The notes beneath the pieces were generated by a model, which was not told the DNA's origin, searched no databases, and saw only the letters and a program-made list of their open reading frames with translations. Source: an uncultured Candidatus Methylacidiphilales bacterium (GTDB lineage Bacteria; Verrucomicrobiota; Verrucomicrobiia; Methylacidiphilales; CALFVM01). From it: DNA of 5,068 nt. Numbering within the stretch: the first letter of the stretch is position 1; every line of letters begins with the position of its first letter. The position numbers were made by a program, and so were the translations under genes. This document shows, piece after piece, positions 1 to 5,068 of this stretch. The stretch is taken from contig CALFVM010000066.1 of the NCBI GenBank assembly GCA_937928665.1, forward strand, positions 1 through 5,068, given 5' to 3'.

Positions 1-111
1 CATTGGGGAGGTTTTTCAAGGGTCTGCTAAGGTTTGATTGGCATGAGGTCAACGGGGTGAGATCGAAGGAGAAAGCGTGCGTGGTCGCTGCGAGGCCTTA
101 GAGTTGGTTTG

Positions 112-456
112 ATGCGCGATACCGAAATTGCGGCTGCCGACGACCGGTTTGACTATCCGGAGGATGGAAGGTGTGCCCTGTGCGGACGGGTTGAGGAGCT
201 GGAGCCTCATCATTTGGTGCCGCGGAGCCAACAGAAGAAGGCGCGGTTTGAGAGGGCGTATGGAAGGAAGGAGATGCGGGCCTTGCGGGTTTGGCTTTGT
301 CATCCGTGTCACCGGAATGTGCATCGGCGGGTGCATGACCGGGAGCTGGCGGACACGTGTGCGACGTTGGAGACGTTGAGGGAGCACCCGGAGGTGAGCA
401 AGTTCAGCCAGTGGATCGCGGGGAAACCGGCCGGTTTTCTTCCAGCGGGCTTTTAA
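112..456 (+). CDS. Small HNH-type (zinc-binding, nuclease-like) protein
   Basis: A 114-residue protein with the layout of a compact HNH domain. A CxxC pair (C21, C24) is followed by the His-His core (H33-H34, in EPHHLVPRS), then a second cysteine pair in CHPCH (C63, C66) and histidines H67 and H71. The four cysteines would bind a structural zinc, and H33/H34 with H67/H71 would form the beta-beta-alpha metal site. The C-terminal part (LETLREHPEVSKF, then WIAGKP) matches my memory of a widespread family of small stand-alone HNH proteins ending in a HPEI..F..WI..KP-like motif; their substrate is unknown to me. ATG at 112 is preferred over TTG at 109. The frame is open back to a TGA at 58-60 with no other good start, and no clear Shine-Dalgarno is visible. 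It converges with the DUF2851 gene nine bases downstream. Nuclease activity is inferred from motifs only. Confidence 0.85.
   Translation: MRDTEIAAADDRFDYPEDGRCALCGRVEELEPHHLVPRSQQKKARFERAYGRKEMRALRVWLCHPCHRNVHRRVHDRELADTCATLETLREHPEVSKFSQWIAGKPAGFLPAGF
424..437. repeat. Perfect 14-bp palindrome at the 3' end of the HNH gene
   Basis: AAACCGGCCGGTTT is a perfect self-complementary sequence followed by one more T. It lies within the last codons of the HNH gene (encoding KPAGF), 16 bases before the stop codon. As RNA, a hairpin would keep only about five pairs around a GGCC loop, so it is a weak terminator candidate. As DNA it could be a dimeric protein site, or chance in GC-rich coding sequence. 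Confidence 0.5.
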
Positions 457-463
457 GTCGGGA

Positions 464-476
464 GGTCAGGCTGACC
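464..476. terminator. Short inverted repeat at the convergent HNH/DUF2851 junction
   Basis: GGTCA-GGC-TGACC forms a five-pair hairpin with a three-base loop, extendable to six pairs on paper with a one-base loop. It begins eight bases after the HNH stop codon and overlaps the last codons and TGA stop (466-468) of the DUF2851 gene on the other strand. Its place between two convergent stops would suit a bidirectional transcription end. There is no following T tract, so classical intrinsic termination is not supported and the call is tentative. Confidence 0.25.
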
Positions 477-1854
477 AGGCCCGGACGAACTCGGGGAAGT
501 CGCAAGTTGCGCAGTGTTCGGTTTCGTTGAGGCAGAAATCATGGAAGACCTGAATCAGGCCCTCCTGGACGAGGAGTTCTCGGGTCCATGCGGTGGGAAA
601 GGATGGCGGCAGCAGGCGGACGGCGGCACGGCGCACCGAGCGGTTGAGTCCGGAGACTTTGCGTCCGAGGAGCAGCGATTCGACCTGAGCGGGAGATTGG
701 CTGTGGGCGGCGGGCCAGAGGGTATTGAAGAGAAGGCGCTCGATCCGTTCTTTACCAAGGAGCGCGATGGGGGCGGGCCTGGCCGCGGAGTGCCAGCCGA
801 GGTGATGGGACCAGAAGGGGTGTTGGAGTCCGGCCAGAAGGGTTTCCGTTCGGCTTTGATCGGGGTTGGCGAGATCTTGTATGAATGACGGCCAGAGGTG
901 GAGAAGTGCGACCAGAGCGGCGAGTCTCCGTTCGGGGCGGTTGGCGGGGCGGACGCCGGCCCGGGTCCATCGGGCGGGGGGTAGGATTTCGTCGGCGAAC
1001 TGGTCACGTTCTTTCCACCATGCATCCCAAAGGCTGCGGAGCCACTTCCTCCCGGTTGGGTCGGGCAGGTCAATCAAACGATCGGGCATGAATCCGGCGA
1101 GACCGTAGAGGCGGGCTTCCCTGACCGGTGGAGGAAGGGCGCGAAGTTCGGCGAGGGGCAGTCGCCGGGCCAGGAGTCGGAAGGGTTCCCGATTTTCGGC
1201 ATAGCCCATGCCTTCGGCGATGCCGAGCCAGAGGGCTTGGTCGGGGCCGACGACCTCGGCGCGGGTGTTGAAGAGGCGGGTTTTGGTCCGGAACCGGAAC
1301 CAGCCGGCGTCGCGCAGGAGATCGCGGACCTGATCGGCAGGGAGGGCGGCTAACTCTTGGCGGCACCGACCGAGGCGGACTCCGCTGGCGACTTCCTCGG
1401 GCCGGGCAGTGAGGAGGGAGCGGAGCCGGGCCACGGGAGCGCGTAGTTGGGGGGCGAGTTCGATCTGGCGCAGGGCACGGCCCTGTTCGGTTCCGGGAAA
1501 GAAGGTGCGTGGCCCGAGCTGCCAGACGACGTGGAGGATGACGCCCTCGTAATTTCGGTCGCGATCGTGTCCGTGCTGGATCCAGTCGGGAGGCCGGGGA
1601 TGGATCTCAATGGCACCGACTTCTTTTTCGCCCTGACCGTTGAGGAGACAGGCGTGGGTGAAGTCGGGTCCGGCACCCTTGTTCCAGAATCCGGGCTGGA
1701 GCATACGGATGGTTTCGCCTGTTGTGGTCGTCAGAGGGTTGCGGTAACATTCCTCAAACCAGAGACGCTGCATGTCAGCTTCCGCCAAGCTGGACGAATC
1801 GGGCTCGCGCAGGCGGGCGCAACTGGCGTAGCGTTTACCGGGTTCCACAGGCAT
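466..1854 (-). CDS. DUF2851 family protein
   Basis: A 462-residue protein recognised as DUF2851 from its N-terminal block. The signals are GFWNKGAGPDF (residues 55-65), GAIEIHPRPPDW (80-91), HGHDRD (94-99) and YEGVILHVVW (102-111). A cysteine cluster near the end (C441, C448, C451, in DFCLNETEHCATC) is also typical. No signal peptide or membrane segment is visible, so it is probably cytoplasmic. The family function is not established. The GPDF...EIH arrangement (D64, E83, H85) resembles the D...ExK core of PD-(D/E)xK nucleases with His in place of Lys; that is my inference. The upstream bases at the ATG at 1854 show only a weak GCAAG-like stretch. An internal ATG at 1773 (M28) follows a better GGAAG five bases upstream, so the protein may start there. 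The gene is divergent from htrA and its codons are C-rich, unlike the + strand genes. Confidence 0.88.
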   Translation of the reverse strand: MPVEPGKRYASCARLREPDSSSLAEADMQRLWFEECYRNPLTTTTGETIRMLQPGFWNKGAGPDFTHACLLNGQGEKEVGAIEIHPRPPDWIQHGHDRDRNYEGVILHVVWQLGPRTFFPGTEQGRALRQIELAPQLRAPVARLRSLLTARPEEVASGVRLGRCRQELAALPADQVRDLLRDAGWFRFRTKTRLFNTRAEVVGPDQALWLGIAEGMGYAENREPFRLLARRLPLAELRALPPPVREARLYGLAGFMPDRLIDLPDPTGRKWLRSLWDAWWKERDQFADEILPPARWTRAGVRPANRPERRLAALVALLHLWPSFIQDLANPDQSRTETLLAGLQHPFWSHHLGWHSAARPAPIALLGKERIERLLFNTLWPAAHSQSPAQVESLLLGRKVSGLNRSVRRAAVRLLPPSFPTAWTRELLVQEGLIQVFHDFCLNETEHCATCDFPEFVRAWSA

Positions 1855-1884
1855 CTTGCAACGGGATTGAAGCTGATTACGAGG
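1855..1884. promoter_or_regulatory. 30-bp divergent gap between the DUF2851 and htrA genes
   Basis: Only 30 bases separate the two start codons as annotated. That is too little for two non-overlapping promoters, so at least one must lie inside the neighbouring coding region, or the DUF2851 gene must start at its internal ATG at 1773. I see no convincing -35/-10 pair on either strand: TTGCAA at 1857-1862 has no suitably spaced -10. For htrA the sequence GAGG at 1881-1884 abuts the ATG and is too close for a normal Shine-Dalgarno. Confidence 0.35.
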
Positions 1885-1965
1885 ATGAAGACAACACGCA
1901 GCGGATGGTGGAGGATCGTCAGTGCGGTTTTGCTGCTGGTCGGCAGTGCCATGACCGCCAGAGCC
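1885..1965 (+). other. Sec signal peptide of the HtrA protease
   Basis: Residues 1-27 show K2 and R5, a hydrophobic stretch from about residue 11 to 19, then small residues ending in A25-R26-A27, a standard AxA signal peptidase I site, with T28 as the likely mature N-terminus. No cysteine follows at +1, so this is not a lipoprotein signal. R10 between W9 and I11 shortens the hydrophobic core somewhat. Confidence 0.85.
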
Positions 1966-3039
1966 ACGCCACCAGAGGAAGAGATGAATGTGAAGACCGT
2001 CGCGGCGGTCCTTCCGGCAGTGGTGAATATTTATACCGAGTCATTTGTGGAGGTGGCCGATCCCCATGACCAATTTATCGAACGGTTTTTTGGAGGGGCG
2101 GTGTATGGATCGGGGCGGACGTTGCGGAAGCCGGTGCGGTCGCTGGGGTCGGGGCTGTTGGTGAGTCCGGAGGGTTATATTGTGACCAACGCGCATGTGG
2201 TTCAACGGGCGCGGCAGGTGACGGTCAAGGTGACGTTGCACGACAAGTCAAACCATGAGGCCCGGGTGTTGCGGGCGGTGGAGGAGTTGGATTTGGCACT
2301 GATCAAGATCGATGCCGAACGGACGTTCCCACACTTTGATCTTTCGCGGCTTTCCCCCAATCTCTTGGCGCAAACGGTCATCGCGATCGGGAATCCGGTG
2401 GGTTATGAAAGTTCGGTCAGCAAAGGGATCTTGAGTGCGCGCGACCGGACCTTGCGGTTTGGAGATATGGTGATGGAAGGGCTGCTTCAGACCGATGCGG
2501 CGATTAATCCGGGTAATTCGGGGGGACCGCTGATTGACGGGGCGGGCCAACTGGTGGGTTTGTCCACGGCGAAGATGGGAACGGTGGCTGGGGATAACCG
2601 GATGATTCAGGTGGAGAATATCGGGTTTGCCATTCCGGGGGAGCGGGTGAAAGCGTTTGTGGAGGAGTCGGTGGGGATTGCGACGGGCCGGCTGCCACCG
2701 CCTCCGGAAGAGGCTCTGAGTGAGGTGTTGTTCGAGAAGTTCGGGTTGAGGTTGCAGGAATTGACGCCGGATTTGGCGCGGGCCTTTGCCATCCGGCCTG
2801 GGACGGGTATGATCGTGGCTCAGGTGAGGCCGGGAACGCCGGCGGAGCAGGCGGGGATTGAGCGGGGAATGGTGGTCACGGCGATTGGATCGCAGCGGGT
2901 GGCGAGGGACGAGGATTTGCCACGGGCCTTGGCGCGGGCGAGGCCGGGCGATCCGGTCTCCTTTACTGTGCTCTTTCGGGTGCGGCAGGGGCCGGTGCAG
3001 TCGGCCCGGATTGCCCAGGTTACGTTGCGGAGTCTTTGA
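1885..3039 (+). CDS. htrA: Periplasmic HtrA/Deg family serine protease, one PDZ domain
   Basis: A 384-residue exported, trypsin-fold protease expected to degrade or hold misfolded envelope proteins. A signal peptide (1-27) has a basic start, a hydrophobic core VSAVLLLVG and an ARA cleavage site. The protease domain spans about 35-262. Its catalytic triad is complete: H104 (TNAHVV), D136 (ELDLALIKI) and S212 (NPGNSGGPL), with the GNPVGYESSVSKGI block ahead of the serine. A proline-rich linker (PPPP, 271-274) leads to one PDZ domain (about 285-384, with RPGTPAEQAGIERG). DegP/DegQ have two PDZ domains; DegS has one but is membrane-anchored, whereas this protein appears to be cleaved and soluble. 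The loop between FFGG (68-71) and GSG (88-90) is short. The ATG at 1885 is chosen because it yields the signal peptide; the frame stays open upstream to 1447 only antisense to the DUF2851 gene. Family confidence is high; assignment to a specific Deg type is not possible. Confidence 0.95.
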   Translation: MKTTRSGWWRIVSAVLLLVGSAMTARATPPEEEMNVKTVAAVLPAVVNIYTESFVEVADPHDQFIERFFGGAVYGSGRTLRKPVRSLGSGLLVSPEGYIVTNAHVVQRARQVTVKVTLHDKSNHEARVLRAVEELDLALIKIDAERTFPHFDLSRLSPNLLAQTVIAIGNPVGYESSVSKGILSARDRTLRFGDMVMEGLLQTDAAINPGNSGGPLIDGAGQLVGLSTAKMGTVAGDNRMIQVENIGFAIPGERVKAFVEESVGIATGRLPPPPEEALSEVLFEKFGLRLQELTPDLARAFAIRPGTGMIVAQVRPGTPAEQAGIERGMVVTAIGSQRVARDEDLPRALARARPGDPVSFTVLFRVRQGPVQSARIAQVTLRSL

Positions 3040-3050
3040 CTGATTTGACT
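3035..3050 (+). repeat. Tandem 7-bp direct repeat TTTGACT at the htrA-fba junction
   Basis: TTTGACT-GA-TTTGACT: two identical heptamers with a nine-base period. The first copy overlaps the htrA TGA stop (3037-3039). Each contains TTGACT, close to a sigma-70 -35 hexamer. The nearest -10-like string (GCTAGA at 3071-3076) is 20 bases beyond the second copy, too far for a good promoter. It is therefore either part of an fba promoter with a non-standard -10, an operator for tandem binding, or chance. Confidence 0.4.
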
Positions 3051-3054
3051 TTCG

Positions 3055-3112
3055 CCGGACGGCTCGCCCCGCTAGAACCTCGGTGCTGTCCCGCGTCGGG
3101 AGAGCCGCCCGG
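3055..3112 (+). repeat. Long imperfect inverted repeat with nested hairpin upstream of fba
   Basis: Bases 3055-3065 pair with 3102-3112 in 10 of 11 positions; A3059 opposite C3108 is the mismatch. A G-T pair and a G-C pair can extend the outer end. Inside, TCCCG-CGT-CGGGA (3089-3101) is a perfect five-pair hairpin directly adjoining the outer stem, so the two helices could stack. The structure begins 15 bases after the htrA stop and ends 35 bases before the fba ATG. It could be a structured 5' leader of fba, a terminator or attenuator between the genes, or a DNA site. No T tract follows, so a simple intrinsic terminator is unlikely. Confidence 0.4.
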
Positions 3113-3147
3113 TGCGTTCGCCGACAACGTTTAACCTCATCTCACTT

Positions 3148-4179
3148 ATGCCCGTTGCCACGCCTCAACAATTCGCCGCCATGCTCGATGCCGCCCAGAA
3201 GGGTGCTTACGCCTATCCCGCGATCAACATCACCTCGATCACGACGATCAACGGCGCCCTCAAGGCCTTTGCGGACAATAAATCGGATGGCATTATTCAG
3301 ATTTCGACCGGCGGGGGCGAGTTCGCGTCCGGTCTGAACGTGAAGGATATGGCTCTGGGCGCGATTGTTCTGGCGGAGGCGACCCATCGGTTGGCGGCGC
3401 GGTATGACATTCTGGTGGGTTTGCACACCGATCACTGTCAGCCGGGGAAGGTGGACAAGTTCCTGCGCCCGTTGATTGAGGCGACGGCGGCCCGGCGGAA
3501 GGCGGGCTTGGGGAACCTGTTTAACTCTCACATGTTTGACGGATCCGAGTTACCCTTGGCGGAGAACATGAAAGTGGCCAAGGAACTGCTGGCCCTCTGT
3601 GCGGAAAACGAAATTATTCTGGAGGTGGAAGCCGGGGTGGTTGGGGGTGAAGAGGATGGGGTGGATCACTCCGACCACCCGGCCGAGAAGTTGTACACCT
3701 CACCTGAGGATATGTTGACCGTGCATGAAACGCTGCAGGGTGTGGGCCGTTATTTGTTTGCGGCGACGTTTGGGAATGTTCACGGATCCTACAAGCCCGG
3801 TGCCGTTAAGTTGCGGCCCGATATTTTGAAGCAGGGTCAGGACGCGGTGATGTCCAAATACGGGGCGGAAGCGGAGTTTGATCTGGTGTTCCACGGGGGT
3901 TCGGGAACGCCGGTGCACGAGATTCAGGAGACGCTGGATTACGGGGTGGTGAAGATGAACATCGACACGGACACGCAATATGCGTTTACCCGTCCGATTG
4001 TGGATCATGTGATGAAGCACTACGACGGCGTGTTGAAGATCGACGGGGAGATTGGCGACAAGAAAGCCTATGATCCGCGAACCTATCTAAAAAAGGGTGA
4101 GAAGGGGCTGGCGGACCGGCTGGGGCAGGCCTGTTTGGATCTGCGCTCAAATGGAAAGACCATTTTCGGGTCGGTCTAG
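3148..4179 (+). CDS. fba: Class II (zinc-dependent) fructose-bisphosphate aldolase
   Basis: A 343-residue cytoplasmic enzyme that reversibly splits fructose 1,6-bisphosphate into dihydroxyacetone phosphate and glyceraldehyde 3-phosphate. Class II hallmarks are all present: HTDHC with catalytic D95 and zinc ligand H96, GGEEDG (166-171), zinc ligands H212 (NVHG) and H249 (FHGGSG), the phosphate-binding GGSG, and NIDTDTQ (271-277) for substrate contact. The start MPVATPQQF and the stretches LYTSPEDM, YAFTRPI and YDGVLKIDGEIG resemble the mycobacterial/corynebacterial aldolase (about 344 residues) more than E. coli FbaA. The ATG at 3148 aligns with that family's N-terminus; a GTG at 3112 would add 12 unlikely residues inside the inverted repeat. 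No Shine-Dalgarno is visible before the ATG. The first 30-45 codons are C-rich, the rest G-rich. It converges with aroC. Confidence 0.97.
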   Translation: MPVATPQQFAAMLDAAQKGAYAYPAINITSITTINGALKAFADNKSDGIIQISTGGGEFASGLNVKDMALGAIVLAEATHRLAARYDILVGLHTDHCQPGKVDKFLRPLIEATAARRKAGLGNLFNSHMFDGSELPLAENMKVAKELLALCAENEIILEVEAGVVGGEEDGVDHSDHPAEKLYTSPEDMLTVHETLQGVGRYLFAATFGNVHGSYKPGAVKLRPDILKQGQDAVMSKYGAEAEFDLVFHGGSGTPVHEIQETLDYGVVKMNIDTDTQYAFTRPIVDHVMKHYDGVLKIDGEIGDKKAYDPRTYLKKGEKGLADRLGQACLDLRSNGKTIFGSV

Positions 4180-4199
4180 TTCGGTGGAATAGGGGCCTG

Positions 4200-4224
4200 A
4201 GCCATCCGAATGGATGAAGGGGCT
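4200..4224. terminator. Weak hairpin between convergent fba and aroC
   Basis: The 67 bases between the two stop codons (4180-4246) contain CATCC-GAAT-GGATG (4203-4216), a five-pair hairpin with a four-base loop. It is flanked by AGCC (4200-4203) and GGCT (4221-4224), which share C4203 with the inner stem and could extend it after a four-base bulge. The place suits a bidirectional terminator for the convergent pair, but there is no T tract on either side, so this is a guess from context. Confidence 0.25.
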
Positions 4225-4246
4225 GGTGCCGAGCGCGATCGTCTGG

Positions 4247-5068
4247 TCACGGGGATGAGGAGGCACTAGGGTCTGACCTGCGGCGGGCGACCGGAGCGGG
4301 TTCGGGCCACTCGTTCTGGGCGCGGTGGCGGAGCCAATGGTCGATGAGGACGAGTTGGGTCATGGCTTCGACCATGGGGACGGCCCGGGGGAGAACGCAC
4401 GGGTCATGCCGACCACGGGCTTTGAGTTGCGCGGCTTTCCCATCCACGGTGACGGTCTCTTGGGGGCGGGCGATGGTGGCGACGGGTTTGAAGGCGATGC
4501 GGAAGACAAGATCTTCCCCGTTACTGATGCCGCCCTGGACGCCGCCGGAGCGGTTGGAGGTGGTGCGGACGCGACCACCTCTGAGGACAAAGGGATCGTT
4601 GTGTTCCGAACCTTTGAGAAGGACGCCGGCAAAGCCTGAGCCGATTTCGAACCCTTTGCTGGCAGGAAGGCTGAGCATGGCTTTGGCGAGGTCGGCCTCC
4701 AGGCGGTCGAAGACGGGGACGCCCCAACCGGGGGGGACGCCTCGGACGACGCATTCGACGATGCCACCGAGGGAATCACCGCTGGCGCGGGCCCGTTGGA
4801 TGAGGCGGATGGCGCGTTCGGCGTCAGAGGCGGAAGGCCAGCGGACGATGTTGCTCTCGATCTCGGTGAAAGAGAGTTTGGCCGGATCGAAGTTGGCGAC
4901 GAGCTTGTGAACTTGGCGGACGTAGGCGAGGACTTCGAGTTTGGGGAGGTGTTGGCGGAAGACTTGTTTGGCGACGGCGGCGGCGGCGACGCGGCCGATG
5001 GTTTCACGGGCGGAGCTGCGACCGCCGCCTTCCCAGTTGCGGATGCCGAACTTGGCCTGGTAGGTGTA
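4247..5068 (-). CDS. aroC: Chorismate synthase, C-terminal part (5' end beyond window)
   Basis: Converts 5-enolpyruvylshikimate 3-phosphate to chorismate with reduced FMN, the last step of the shikimate pathway, in the cytoplasm. The 273 visible residues begin YTYQAKFG, just after where the family's GHAD motif would be, so roughly 105-110 N-terminal residues are off the right edge, including the conserved N-terminal His and Arg residues. Family signatures follow: GGGRSSARETIGRVAA (fragment residues 14-29), LPASKGFEIGSGF (134-146), GSEHND (153-158), NRSGGVQGGISNGE (172-185), FKPVATI (193-199) and GRHDPCVLPRAVP (219-231). The last 20 or so residues (after RAQNEW) are a Pro/Arg/Ser-rich tail ending in a TGA at 4247-4249. 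Most homologues have Gly in AAGA where this one has AAAA (28-31), encoded by a CGG-type triplet run. Codons end mostly in C, unlike fba beside it. No internal stop or frameshift was seen. Confidence 0.96.
   Translation of the reverse strand, partial: YTYQAKFGIRNWEGGGRSSARETIGRVAAAAVAKQVFRQHLPKLEVLAYVRQVHKLVANFDPAKLSFTEIESNIVRWPSASDAERAIRLIQRARASGDSLGGIVECVVRGVPPGWGVPVFDRLEADLAKAMLSLPASKGFEIGSGFAGVLLKGSEHNDPFVLRGGRVRTTSNRSGGVQGGISNGEDLVFRIAFKPVATIARPQETVTVDGKAAQLKARGRHDPCVLPRAVPMVEAMTQLVLIDHWLRHRAQNEWPEPAPVARRRSDPSASSSP

Noticed and set aside
34..62. TTGATT as a -35 element for the HNH gene
   Set aside because: No -10-like hexamer occurs at 16-19 bases spacing, so a promoter cannot be claimed.
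3..98. Open frame at the left edge that could be the tail of an upstream gene
   Set aside because: It is only 32 codons to a TAG at 99-101, and I recognise nothing in it. Both other + frames stop early, so I cannot support a gene in 1-111.
514..1108. Several open frames on the + strand opposite the DUF2851 gene
   Set aside because: The minus-strand product carries the conserved family blocks; the + strand frames give compositionally odd proteins with no motif or ribosome site.
1447..1884. In-frame upstream extension of the htrA reading frame by 146 codons
   Set aside because: It is antisense to well-conserved DUF2851 coding sequence and lacks recognisable motifs. The ATG at 1885 gives a clean signal peptide, so the extension is an open frame caused by GC-rich sequence.
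3112..3147. GTG at 3112 as the aldolase start
   Set aside because: The ATG at 3148 matches the family's N-terminus, and the 12 extra residues would be coded from the inverted repeat with no family support.
4325..4910. Two open frames on the + strand opposite aroC (4325-4639 and 4344-4910)
   Set aside because: They are antisense to conserved chorismate synthase codons and show no recognisable domain; GC-rich sequence readily gives such frames.
4360..5007. 215-codon open frame on the minus strand within aroC
   Set aside because: Its product is low-complexity (Ser/Pro/Ala-rich), and it is out of frame with chorismate synthase, whose signatures run unbroken through the same bases.

Overview
The window looks like a chromosomal housekeeping segment from a GC-rich (about 60% by eye) Gram-negative bacterium. 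Verrucomicrobiota is my best guess, with moderate confidence. It rests on a DUF2851 protein (a family I know mainly from Bacteroidota and Verrucomicrobiota), an exported HtrA protease, and gene starts with poor or absent Shine-Dalgarno sequences. No marker gene fixes the taxonomy. I see no mobile element, CRISPR array, tRNA or rRNA.

Layout, left to right. Positions 1-111 carry no gene I can support. A small HNH-type protein (112-456, +) converges on a long DUF2851 protein (466-1854, -), with nine bases between the stop codons and two short inverted repeats at the junction. Thirty bases beyond the annotated DUF2851 start, an exported HtrA/Deg serine protease with one PDZ domain runs the other way (1885-3039, +). 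A 108-base gap follows, holding a tandem 7-bp repeat and a long imperfect inverted repeat. Then comes a class II fructose-bisphosphate aldolase (3148-4179, +) of the mycobacterial/corynebacterial sequence type. It converges on chorismate synthase (4247-5068, -), whose N-terminal part lies beyond the right edge.

The genes do not form one pathway. The aldolase is central glycolysis/gluconeogenesis, chorismate synthase ends the shikimate pathway, and HtrA handles envelope protein quality. The HNH and DUF2851 proteins have no established role; both have features that could fit nucleic-acid processing, which is inference. Neighbouring genes on opposite strands preclude a single operon; htrA and fba are the only adjacent codirectional pair.

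The most notable non-gene signals are the base-composition pattern and the htrA-fba gap. The + strand is G-rich in nearly all sampled parts, whichever strand is coding, so + and - genes use different synonymous codons. That skew reverses sharply over the start of the aldolase gene (about 3120-3240). I found no convincing evidence of a new multi-gene system.
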